This document shows, piece by piece, positions 1 through 5,934 of a stretch of 15,067 nucleotides of DNA. How positions within the stretch are numbered: position 1 is the first letter of the stretch; each line of letters begins with the position of its first letter. The position numbers and the translations under genes are program-made. The stretch spans positions 1 to 15,067 of the forward strand of contig JBGPFS010000037.1 of NCBI GenBank assembly GCA_041483455.1. The letters run 5' to 3'. The DNA comes from JBGPFS01 sp041483455. GTDB lineage: Bacteria > Chloroflexota > Limnocylindria > Limnocylindrales > CSP1-4. A model generated the notes under the pieces. It did not search any database, was not told the origin of the DNA, and saw only the letters and a list, made by a program, of their open reading frames with translations.

Positions 1-692
1 CGCGACACGCCCATCAGGGTCCCGCCGGTCCCGAGGCCCGCCACGAACACGTCGATCTCGGGGCAGTCGGCCAGGATCTCCGGGCCGGTCGTCTCGTAGT
101 GCGCCTTCGGGTTGGCCTCGTTGCCGTACTGGTAGGGCATCACGAACCGGGCGTCCTTCGAGACGAGATGCTTGGCCATGGCGATCGCCCCATTGCTGCC
201 CAGATGACCCGGCGAGTCGATGACCTCCGCGCCGAACAGGGCCGCCATCTGGCGCCGCTCCTGGGTGACGTTGTCGGGCATGACGAGCGCGACCCGATGG
301 CCCTTCCGGCGACCGATCATGGCCAGGGCGATCCCGGTGTTCCCCGAGGTCGGCTCGAGGATGATCGAGTCCGGGCCGAGCCGGCCCGACGCCTCGAGGT
401 CCTCCACGAGCGCCTTCGCCACCCGGTCCTTGACCGAACCGGTCGGGTTCATGAACTCGAGCTTGGCGAAGATCCGGACGGCCGGGTTCGGACTCATCCG
501 CGGGATCTCGACGAGCGGGGTATGGCCGATCGCGTCGAGGATGCTCTCGTAGCGCCCGCCGTGTGGCGCCAGCTCCTCGTGAGCGTGCTCGTGCGCGAAC
601 TCGGTGGCGTGGGCCTCGACGGGTGATCCCGCCCCGTCCCGCTCGCGCGCGCCGGTCGCGTCTGCCGGGTCGGACGCCCGGACGGCGCCCAC
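1..692 (-). CDS. cysM: CysM-like PLP-dependent cysteine synthase (3' end outside window)
   Basis: Fold-type II PLP enzyme of the cysteine synthase family; 230 codons are visible and the C-terminus lies beyond the left edge. Visible motifs are NPTGSVKDR with the PLP lysine at residue 88, the substrate loop TSGNTG (115-120), and the phosphate-binding GTGGT (221-225). Segments such as RYESILDAIGHTPLV, YQYGNEAN and AGLGTGGTLMG resemble mycobacterial CysM more than ordinary CysK. CysM uses O-phosphoserine and the CysO thiocarboxylate as sulfur donor; that role is inferred here because the deciding C-terminal residues are missing. The only in-frame ATG, GTG or TTG between the upstream stop and the core is the GTG at 690-692, two bases after the sulfur-carrier gene. 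It gives an unusual 46-residue N-terminal extension containing five histidines (28, 34, 36, 38, 44). Cysteine synthase family is certain; the CysM subtype is likely. Confidence 0.9.
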   Translation of the reverse strand, partial: MGAVRASDPADATGARERDGAGSPVEAHATEFAHEHAHEELAPHGGRYESILDAIGHTPLVEIPRMSPNPAVRIFAKLEFMNPTGSVKDRVAKALVEDLEASGRLGPDSIILEPTSGNTGIALAMIGRRKGHRVALVMPDNVTQERRQMAALFGAEVIDSPGHLGSNGAIAMAKHLVSKDARFVMPYQYGNEANPKAHYETTGPEILADCPEIDVFVAGLGTGGTLMGVS

Positions 693-694
693 GC

Positions 695-988
695 TCAGCG
701 TTCCCGACCGACGGTCGAGCCGCCCGCCATGGCCGGCAGGAGGATCAGCGTATCGCGGGCGTCGACCGGCGTGGCGCGCCCGTCGAGGTAACGCACGTCC
801 TGGTCGTTCAGGTAGACGTTGACGAACCGGTTCAGCTCGCCGTCCGGAGCCAGGAGCTGGTCGCGCAGCGAGGGGTGGCCGGCGACCAGCCCGTCGATGA
901 GCTCGCCGACCGTCGCGCCGCCGACCTCGACCGACTTCGCGCCGCCGACCGCCGCGCGGAGGACCGGCGGGATCCGCACGGTGCTCAT
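695..988 (-). CDS. cysO: CysO/MoaD/ThiS-like sulfur-carrier protein with tail after Gly-Gly
   Basis: Ubiquitin-fold sulfur carrier of 97 residues. Members are adenylated at a C-terminal Gly-Gly by a MoeB/ThiF-type enzyme and converted to a thiocarboxylate. The segments IPPVLR, FVNVYLNDQDVRYL and LILLPAMAGG closely follow mycobacterial CysO, which ends in a similar ILPAVAGG. Here the Gly-Gly (residues 89-90) is not terminal: seven more residues (STVGRER) follow before TGA. The carrier would therefore need proteolytic trimming, as known for sulfur carriers processed by JAMM-type metalloproteases; no such protease is in the window. The ATG overlaps the stop of the upstream E1 gene by four bases (ATGA), and the CysM-like gene begins two bases after this stop, indicating translational coupling. 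MoaD or ThiS are alternatives, but the sequence and the neighbouring cysteine synthase favour CysO. Confidence 0.88.
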   Translation of the reverse strand: MSTVRIPPVLRAAVGGAKSVEVGGATVGELIDGLVAGHPSLRDQLLAPDGELNRFVNVYLNDQDVRYLDGRATPVDARDTLILLPAMAGGSTVGRER

Positions 989-2244
989 GCCCGCGCCTCC
1001 GGAGCCGGGCCGAACGACGTCGTCGCGCTGAGCTCCGGGCCGTCGAAGCCGGGACCGCCCAGGACGAACGGGGTGTCCCCGCCGACGCTGCTGACGGCCA
1101 GCGGCCGGCCGGCCGCGCGAGCCTCGACCGCGGCGTCCGAGCAGACCGGGCAGGCCGGGTCGCGCCTGAGCCGGAGCTCGCTGAACGTCCCGTCGAGGGC
1201 GTCGAAGAGGAGAAGGCGACCGGCGAGCGAGTCGCCGATCCCGAGCAGGAGCTTGAGCGCTTCGTTCGTCTGGAGGAGACCCATGATCCCCGGCACGACG
1301 CCCAGGACCCCGGCCACCGAGCAGCCGGGTGCGAGCTCCGGCGGCGGAGGGGTGGGATAGAGGCAGCGGTAGCAGGGCCCTTCGTACGGCTTGAAGACCG
1401 TCAGCTGGCCCTCGAACCGGAAGACGCTCGCGTGGACGACCGGGATGCCGGCCGCGACCGCGGCGTCGTTGAGCAGGTAGCGCGTCTCGAACGTGTCCGT
1501 GCCGTCGAGGATCACGTCGTAGCCGGCGATGATCCGCTCGACGTTGTCGGCGACGAGCATCTCCTCGTGGCCGACCACCGTCACGTCGGGGTTGAGCGCG
1601 GCGATCGATCGGCGCGCGGACTCCACCTTCTTCTCGCCCACCCGGTCGGTCGTGTGGATGACCTGGCGCTGGAGGTTCGAGAGGTCGACCGTGTCGAAGT
1701 CGACGATCCCGAGCGTCCCGACGCCGGCGGCCGCGAGGTAGAGCGCGGCCGGCGAGCCGAGCCCGCCCGCGCCCACGAGGAGGACCTTCGAGCCGAGGAG
1801 CTTCGCCTGGCCCTCCGCGCCGACCTCCGGGATGAGCAGGTGGCGGCTGTAGCGCTGCCTCTGCTCCGCCGACAGGGCGACCGGGCGCTGGATCGGCAGG
1901 CCGAGCGCCTTCCAGTCCTGGATCCCGCCGGCCATCGAGGCGACGTTCGTGTAGCCCATCGCCTGGAGCGTCTCGCCGGCGAAGAGGGAGCGGATGCCCC
2001 CGGCGCAGTAGAGGACGATCGGCTGGTCGTGGTCGAAGAGGTAGCTCTCGGCGCGGCTCTCGAGATGACCGCGCGGGAGGAAGAGCGCGCCCGGGAGGTG
2101 ACCCTCCTCCCACTCGTCGGACTCGCGGACGTCGATGAGGAGGGTCTCCGGCGCGCTCTCGCGCAGGCGCTCGACCTCGAGCGGCGTGACCTCGCGGACG
2201 TGGGCGCGGGCCTCGGTGAGAAGGTCGGAATAGGACTTCGGCAT
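985..2244 (-). CDS. moeZ: Rhodanese-MoeB/ThiF fusion: sulfur-carrier adenylyltransferase/sulfurtransferase
   Basis: A 419-residue two-domain protein. Residues about 15-117 form a rhodanese domain with the active-site loop CAGGIR (Cys80). Residues about 125-370 form an E1-like MoeB/ThiF domain: nucleotide-binding GAGGLGS (158-164), DLSNLQRQ (187-194), GTD (248-250), zinc pairs CYRC (291/294) and CPVC (365/368), and a conserved Cys308 in GCSVAGVLG. The enzyme should adenylate the C-terminal glycine of the adjacent CysO-like carrier and transfer sulfur to it from the rhodanese persulfide. In MoeZ and MOCS3 the rhodanese lies C-terminal; here it is N-terminal. The last 50 residues or so match no motif I know. 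The stop overlaps the carrier's ATG. Upstream is a 116-nt gap with a probable terminator; I found no convincing promoter there. Confidence 0.9.
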   Translation of the reverse strand: MPKSYSDLLTEARAHVREVTPLEVERLRESAPETLLIDVRESDEWEEGHLPGALFLPRGHLESRAESYLFDHDQPIVLYCAGGIRSLFAGETLQAMGYTNVASMAGGIQDWKALGLPIQRPVALSAEQRQRYSRHLLIPEVGAEGQAKLLGSKVLLVGAGGLGSPAALYLAAAGVGTLGIVDFDTVDLSNLQRQVIHTTDRVGEKKVESARRSIAALNPDVTVVGHEEMLVADNVERIIAGYDVILDGTDTFETRYLLNDAAVAAGIPVVHASVFRFEGQLTVFKPYEGPCYRCLYPTPPPPELAPGCSVAGVLGVVPGIMGLLQTNEALKLLLGIGDSLAGRLLLFDALDGTFSELRLRRDPACPVCSDAAVEARAAGRPLAVSSVGGDTPFVLGGPGFDGPELSATTSFGPAPEARA

Positions 2245-2309
2245 GGGGGGGAGCTGGCTCCGCTGACGACGGGCTGCCGCGGGTGCGCCGCGACAGGGCG
2301 GGGACTGGG

Positions 2310-2332
2310 AAAAGGCCGGCGTTCAGGCCGGC
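2310..2332 (-). terminator. Probable intrinsic terminator after sufU
   Basis: Read on the minus strand, GCCGGC, a six-base loop CTGAAC and GCCGGC are followed by C and then TTTT. The hairpin occupies 2315-2332 and the T tract is at 2310-2313. It sits 28 bases past the sufU stop and 65 bases before the E1 gene start, so it probably separates the SUF transcript from the cysteine-synthesis cluster. The T tract is short, so some readthrough is likely. Confidence 0.6.
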
Positions 2333-2360
2333 GAGCTACACCTGCAGCGGCCCAGGGCGG

Positions 2361-2816
2361 TCATCCGGCGGCCTCGGCCCGGGGGGCCGGCTCGTCGGCG
2401 GCGCGGTCGGTCGCGGTGTCGGCCACGGCGACTGGCTCGGGCCCGGTGTCGGCGACGTCGGCCAGAGCGTGTTCGAGCGTTTCGAGGCTGAGCATCGCGC
2501 ACTTCAGGCGGGCCGGGCTGATCTCGATCCCGAGCAGGTCGAGGAGCTCGTCGGCCCGGAATGCGAGGGCGCGCTCGACCGGCATCCCGCGGACCTCGTC
2601 GGTCAGGAGGCTGGCGCTCGCCTGGCTGATCGCGCAGCCGCGACCCGTGAAGGCCACCTCGGCGACCCTCCCGTCGCGGATCCCGAGCTGCATCGTGATC
2701 CGGTCGCCGCACAGGGGGTTGGCCCCCTCGTACGTCGCGCTCGGCGATTCGAGCACGCCGAAGTTGTGCGGGCGCCGGTAGTGCTCGAGGATGTAGTCGC
2801 GGTAGAGGTCGTCCAT
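2361..2816 (-). CDS. sufU: SufU-like zinc sulfurtransferase / Fe-S assembly protein
   Basis: A 151-residue IscU/SufU-fold protein. The zinc/metal ligands are visible: Cys36 and Asp38 in LCGDRI, Cys61 in GRGCAISQAS, and Cys106 in ARLKCAMLSLETL. GCAIS and RLKC are typical of SufU, which receives persulfide sulfur from SufS. However, only 44 residues separate the second and third cysteines, so the roughly 20-residue insertion that marks classical SufU against IscU is absent. The tail from about 122 is Ala/Pro/Asp-rich and probably disordered. It lies 30 bases after sufS and ends just before a probable terminator. A TATCAT box lies 10 bases before the ATG, but without a -35 I do not call it a promoter. 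Confidence 0.93.
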   Translation of the reverse strand: MDDLYRDYILEHYRRPHNFGVLESPSATYEGANPLCGDRITMQLGIRDGRVAEVAFTGRGCAISQASASLLTDEVRGMPVERALAFRADELLDLLGIEISPARLKCAMLSLETLEHALADVADTGPEPVAVADTATDRAADEPAPRAEAAG

Positions 2817-2846
2817 GGGGTTCCCGATGATACTCGGCCGGCTCGT

Positions 2847-4160
2847 CTAGCCAGCGAAGATGCGCTGGACATCGCGCAGGCCGACGGCCAGGGCGTCGAT
2901 CTCGGCGTGGGTCGAGAAGACGCTGAAGCTGGCCCGGGCGGTGGCGGCCAGGTCGAGCCGCTCGTGGAGCGGCATCGTGCAATGGTGGCCGGCCCGGACG
3001 GCGATCCCGTGCCGATCGAGCAGCTGGGCAACGTCGTGCGGATGGATGCCCGGCAGGTTGAACGGGACGACCCCGCCTCGCCGGTCCGGGTCGAGGGGTC
3101 CGTAGAGCTCGATCCCCGGGACTTCCCGCGGGAGGACCTCGAGGGTATAGGCGACGAGGTCGCGTTCGTGCGCCCGGACCGCGTCCATCCCGAGCCCCCG
3201 CAGGTACTCGGCCGCGACGCCCAGCCCGATCGCGTCGCCCACCGCGGGCGTCCCGGCCTCGAACTTCCAGGGGACGTCGTTCCACTCGCTCCGGCGGAGA
3301 TGGACCTCGCGGATCATCTCGCCCCCGGCCAGGAACGGCGGCATCGCCTCGAGCAGCTCGCGCCGGGCCCACAGCGCCCCGGAGCCCATCGGGGCCAGCA
3401 TCTTGTGACCGCTGAAGGCATAGAAGTCGGCGCCGAGCGCCGCGACGTCGACCGGCAGATGCGGAACGGCCTGGGCGCCATCGACCAGCACCAGCGCCCC
3501 TGCCGCGTGCGCGGCGTCGACCATCTCGCGGACCGGATTGATCGTGCCGAGCGTGTTCGAGACGTGGGTGAAGGCGACCAGCCTGGGCTTGAGCCGGAGC
3601 AGGACCTCGAGGACGTCCAGCCGGAGCAGCCCATCGTCGGTGATCGGGATGAACTCGAGGTCGCCGTCCTTCTCCTGGACCAGGAGCTGCCACGGCACGA
3701 GGTTGGCGTGGTGCTCCATCTCGGTCAGCACGATCACGTCGCCCCGGCCGATGTTCCGGCGACCCCAGCTGTAGGCGACCAGGTTGATGGCCTCGGTCGC
3801 GTTCCGGGTGAACACGATCTCACCCGGGTCCGCGGCGCCGATGAACCGGGCGGTCCGCGCCCGCGCCTCCTCGTAGGCAGCGGTCGCCCGCTCGCCGATC
3901 TCGTAGATGCCGCGGTGGACGTTCGCGTTGTACTCGCGGTAATAGGCGTCGAGCGCGTCGATGACGACCGCGGGCTTCTGGCTGGTCGCCGCCGAATCGA
4001 GGTAGATCAGCGGTCGCCCGGAGCGGGTCGGGACGGCCAGGATCGGGAAATCCGCCCGCAGGGCGAGCGGGTCGAGCGGCCGGGCAGCCGGCGCCCCGGC
4101 GGCCGATGGCACGCCCGCCGGCCCGGTCGCCGTCGGCTCGGTGGTGGTCGTCATCGTCAT
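2847..4160 (-). CDS. sufS: Group II cysteine desulfurase SufS
   Basis: PLP-dependent cysteine desulfurase of 437 residues, which takes sulfur from cysteine as an enzyme persulfide for Fe-S assembly. Visible landmarks are YLDSAATSQKP (53-63), TRNATEAIN (118-126), the EMEHHAN segment (147-153), the PLP site SGHK with Lys253, and the catalytic loop RAGHHC with Cys394 followed by MPLHE, the SufS form of the loop. The first 35 residues or so are a low-complexity Thr/Ala/Pro extension. Two in-frame ATG codons (1 and 3) make the exact start uncertain by two residues. The gene begins 12 bases after sufC and is followed 30 bases later by sufU, its usual sulfur acceptor. Cytosolic. Confidence 0.97.
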   Translation of the reverse strand: MTMTTTTEPTATGPAGVPSAAGAPAARPLDPLALRADFPILAVPTRSGRPLIYLDSAATSQKPAVVIDALDAYYREYNANVHRGIYEIGERATAAYEEARARTARFIGAADPGEIVFTRNATEAINLVAYSWGRRNIGRGDVIVLTEMEHHANLVPWQLLVQEKDGDLEFIPITDDGLLRLDVLEVLLRLKPRLVAFTHVSNTLGTINPVREMVDAAHAAGALVLVDGAQAVPHLPVDVAALGADFYAFSGHKMLAPMGSGALWARRELLEAMPPFLAGGEMIREVHLRRSEWNDVPWKFEAGTPAVGDAIGLGVAAEYLRGLGMDAVRAHERDLVAYTLEVLPREVPGIELYGPLDPDRRGGVVPFNLPGIHPHDVAQLLDRHGIAVRAGHHCTMPLHERLDLAATARASFSVFSTHAEIDALAVGLRDVQRIFAG

Positions 4161-4172
4161 CGGATCGCCCGG

Positions 4173-5042
4173 CTAGCGGGCGACCTCCGCCGGCTCGAGC
4201 GGGACCAGGAGCGCCTCGTCCGGGACGTCGGGCTCGAAGCCCGCCTCGCGCAGGATCGGGCCGTAGCCCTCCTCCTCGAGCCGCAGGGCGAGGTCGCGGC
4301 CGCCGGTCTTGACGATCCGGCCCAGGGCCAGGACGTGGACGACGTCCGGCTTGATGTAGTTGAGCAGGCGCTGGTAGTGGGTGATGAGGAGGACGCCCAT
4401 CGCCGGGTTCAGCATCGCGTTGACGCCCTCGGCCACGATCCGCAGGGCATCGATGTCGAGCCCCGAGTCCGTCTCGTCGAGGATCGCCATCTCCGGCTCC
4501 AGGACGGCCATCTGGAGCATCTCCAGCCGCTTCTTCTCTCCGCCCGAGAAGCCGTCGTTCACGTAGCGGCTGGCGAACGCTTCGTCCATCTTGAGGACCG
4601 CCATCTTCTCGCGCATCCGGCGCCGGAAGTCGCCCATCGAGACCCCACCGCGGATCGTGTCGGTCGGGTCGACCTCAGGGTTCTTGTCGATCCCCTGGAG
4701 CTTCGCGTTGAGCGCCGAGCGGATGAAGCTCGCGACGCTCAGGCCGGGCACGGCGGTCGGGTACTGGAAGGCCAGGAACATCCCGAGGCGGGCCCGCTTG
4801 TCGGCCGACAGGGCCAGCAGGTCGCGGCCCTTCCAGCGGACCTCGCCGCCGGTGATCTTGTAGGCGGGGTGGCCCATCAGGGCGTAGGCGAGGGTCGTCT
4901 TGCCGGACCCATTCGGGCCCATGATCGCGTGGACCTCGCCGGGTCCGACCGACAGGTCGATGCCCTGCAGGATCTCGACCTCCGGCTTGGCGACCGGAGC
5001 GACACGGAGGCCGCGGATGACGAGGCGGTTGTCGGTGGTCAC
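4173..5042 (-). CDS. sufC: Fe-S assembly ATPase SufC
   Basis: ABC-type ATPase of 289 residues that normally works in the soluble SufBCD scaffold. Motifs in order: Walker A GPNGSGKTT (42-50), Q-loop FQYP (Gln93), signature FSGGEKKR (165-172), Walker B MAILDETDSGLD with Asp189/Glu190, and H-loop ITHYQ (His222). The IDPDV-like KPDVVHVL segment and the EEEGYGP region near the C-terminus are also SufC-like; about 25 further residues follow. The start is GTG; a GGAG lies upstream but rather far away. It is preceded by the Rrf2 gene with an 82-nt gap and followed by sufS after 12 bases. sufB and sufD, usually adjacent, are absent here. Confidence 0.97.
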   Translation of the reverse strand: MTTDNRLVIRGLRVAPVAKPEVEILQGIDLSVGPGEVHAIMGPNGSGKTTLAYALMGHPAYKITGGEVRWKGRDLLALSADKRARLGMFLAFQYPTAVPGLSVASFIRSALNAKLQGIDKNPEVDPTDTIRGGVSMGDFRRRMREKMAVLKMDEAFASRYVNDGFSGGEKKRLEMLQMAVLEPEMAILDETDSGLDIDALRIVAEGVNAMLNPAMGVLLITHYQRLLNYIKPDVVHVLALGRIVKTGGRDLALRLEEEGYGPILREAGFEPDVPDEALLVPLEPAEVAR

Positions 5043-5124
5043 GGGTCTGGCTGGCTCCTGAGCGGGGTGGCGGTGATGGCTGGCGAGCGGTGGCCGCGGG
5101 GCGGGTTCGGGCGTCCCGGTCGGC

Positions 5125-5655
5125 TCAGACGGCGACCGGGGCGGGCCGGCGCCGGACGGGGATCGGCTCTGGACCGACGACGCGCTGGGGGACGAGGTCG
5201 GCGAGGGTCATCGTCTCGAGGGCGCCGCTGATCGCGTCGCGGACGCGGAGCCACAGGAAGTTGACGGTGCACCGAGAGGTCCGCTCGCAGGCGGGTCCGT
5301 GGACCGCCCCGGCGTGCTCCTCCGGGGCGCAGATCATCGGCGCGATCGGGCCTTCGAGGGCCCGCAGCACCTCGGCCATCCGGATCAGCTCGGGGGCGCG
5401 GGCGAGCTCGTAGCCACCTCGCGCGCCACGCGTGGACACGACCAGGTCCGCGTCGCGCAGGCTCATCACGAGCTGCTCGAGATACGGCCGCGGGAGCTCC
5501 TCCTCGGCGGCGATCTCGGCCAGGCTCGCCGGTCCGCGGCCGTAGCGCCGACCGAGCTGGACCATGAGCCGGACGCCGTACTCGCCCTTGGTGCTGAACG
5601 AGACGGCGCCGCTGCCGTGATACTGGTTCCGGGTGCTCAGCGTGGACTCCTGCAA
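5125..5655 (-). CDS. Rrf2-family Fe-S-sensing transcriptional regulator
   Basis: Winged-helix Rrf2 regulator (IscR/SufR-like), about 171-176 residues. The core runs from FSTKGEYGVRLMVQLG through the recognition-helix region LPRPYLEQLVMSLRDADLV and the wing RGARGGYELA. Counting from TTG, three cysteines (109, 123, 129) lie in the effector segment, fitting Fe-S cluster binding as in IscR. It heads the suf genes and probably represses or adjusts them with Fe-S status. No ATG or GTG lies suitably near the core. TTG at 5653-5655 is annotated, but CTG at 5638-5640 has a better-placed AGGAG (5647-5651, six bases upstream). The longer open frame reaching 5820 is not used, because the promoter at 5680-5708 lies inside it. 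The last 20 residues or so are Pro/Arg/Val-rich. Confidence 0.92.
   Translation of the reverse strand: MQESTLSTRNQYHGSGAVSFSTKGEYGVRLMVQLGRRYGRGPASLAEIAAEEELPRPYLEQLVMSLRDADLVVSTRGARGGYELARAPELIRMAEVLRALEGPIAPMICAPEEHAGAVHGPACERTSRCTVNFLWLRVRDAISGALETMTLADLVPQRVVGPEPIPVRRRPAPVAV
5647..5651 (-). promoter_or_regulatory. Shine-Dalgarno AGGAG that questions the Rrf2 start
   Basis: AGGAG on the minus strand ends six bases before an in-frame CTG (5638-5640), an ideal spacing, and lies inside the coding sequence if the TTG at 5653-5655 is the start. It is one of the better-placed ribosome-binding sites in the window and suggests a rare CTG start. Confidence 0.45.
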
Positions 5656-5678
5656 TTCCGACTGAATCCGTCGGGATT
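5654..5678 (-). promoter_or_regulatory. Candidate Rrf2 operator (25-bp inverted repeat)
   Basis: Minus-strand arms AATCCCGAC and GTCGGAATT are inverted copies matching at 8 of 9 positions, separated by seven bases. The element begins two bases after the -10 box of the rrf2-suf promoter, so it covers the predicted transcription start (about 5673) and initial transcribed bases. This position suits autorepression by the Rrf2 protein encoded immediately downstream. Binding is inferred. Confidence 0.6.
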
Positions 5679-5679
5679 G

Positions 5680-5708
5680 AGTGTAGCGACCGACGCATGA
5701 CGGGTCAA
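5680..5708 (-). promoter_or_regulatory. Sigma70-type promoter of rrf2-sufCSU
   Basis: Minus strand: TTGACC (5703-5708), an exact 17-base spacer, then TACACT (5680-5685). This is close to the TTGACA/TATAAT consensus and stands out in GC-rich DNA. It is directly followed by the inverted repeat at 5654-5678. Transcription would start near 5673 and leave a leader of about 18-33 nt. Confidence 0.75.
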
Positions 5709-5825
5709 CCGGGAGGAACGGGGCCGGGGCCCGGGCCTGGGGACGACCACGGCGGCCACCCTGGCGCGGCCCGGGCGCGGGGATCTTGGGCTCCCGAGCC
5801 GAACGGATGGCCGGGCCCAACGCCT

Positions 5826-5845
5826 GGACGCTGGTACCAGCGTCC
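5826..5845. repeat. Perfect 20-bp palindrome, probable operator
   Basis: GGACGCTGGTACCAGCGTCC is identical to its reverse complement, with no spacer, so it suits a dimeric DNA-binding protein better than an RNA hairpin. It lies in the intergenic region between rrf2 and the large c-di-GMP gene, about 110 bases from the latter's start and 118 bases upstream of the rrf2 -35 box. I do not recognise the cognate regulator and see no convincing plus-strand promoter. The rest of 5709-5934 holds nothing else I can support. Confidence 0.6.
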
Positions 5846-5934
5846 TATCGTCGAATGGTCCCCGGGCGGTTACGGTCGAGTCTGCGGCCGCGGTGCGGTT
5901 CGCCTTGGCGTGCTACGGAGGATCGCGAGCAACG

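Noticed and set aside
2283..5231. 982-codon open frame on the plus strand across the suf genes
   Set aside because: It is antisense to sufU, sufS and sufC, all with clear catalytic motifs; its protein is Arg/Asp/Gly/Val-rich with no domain. Long antisense frames are expected at this GC content.
5656..5820. Upstream extension of the Rrf2 frame to an ATG at 5820
   Set aside because: The extension is Pro/Arg-rich, outside the Rrf2 family, and contains the promoter and most of the operator.
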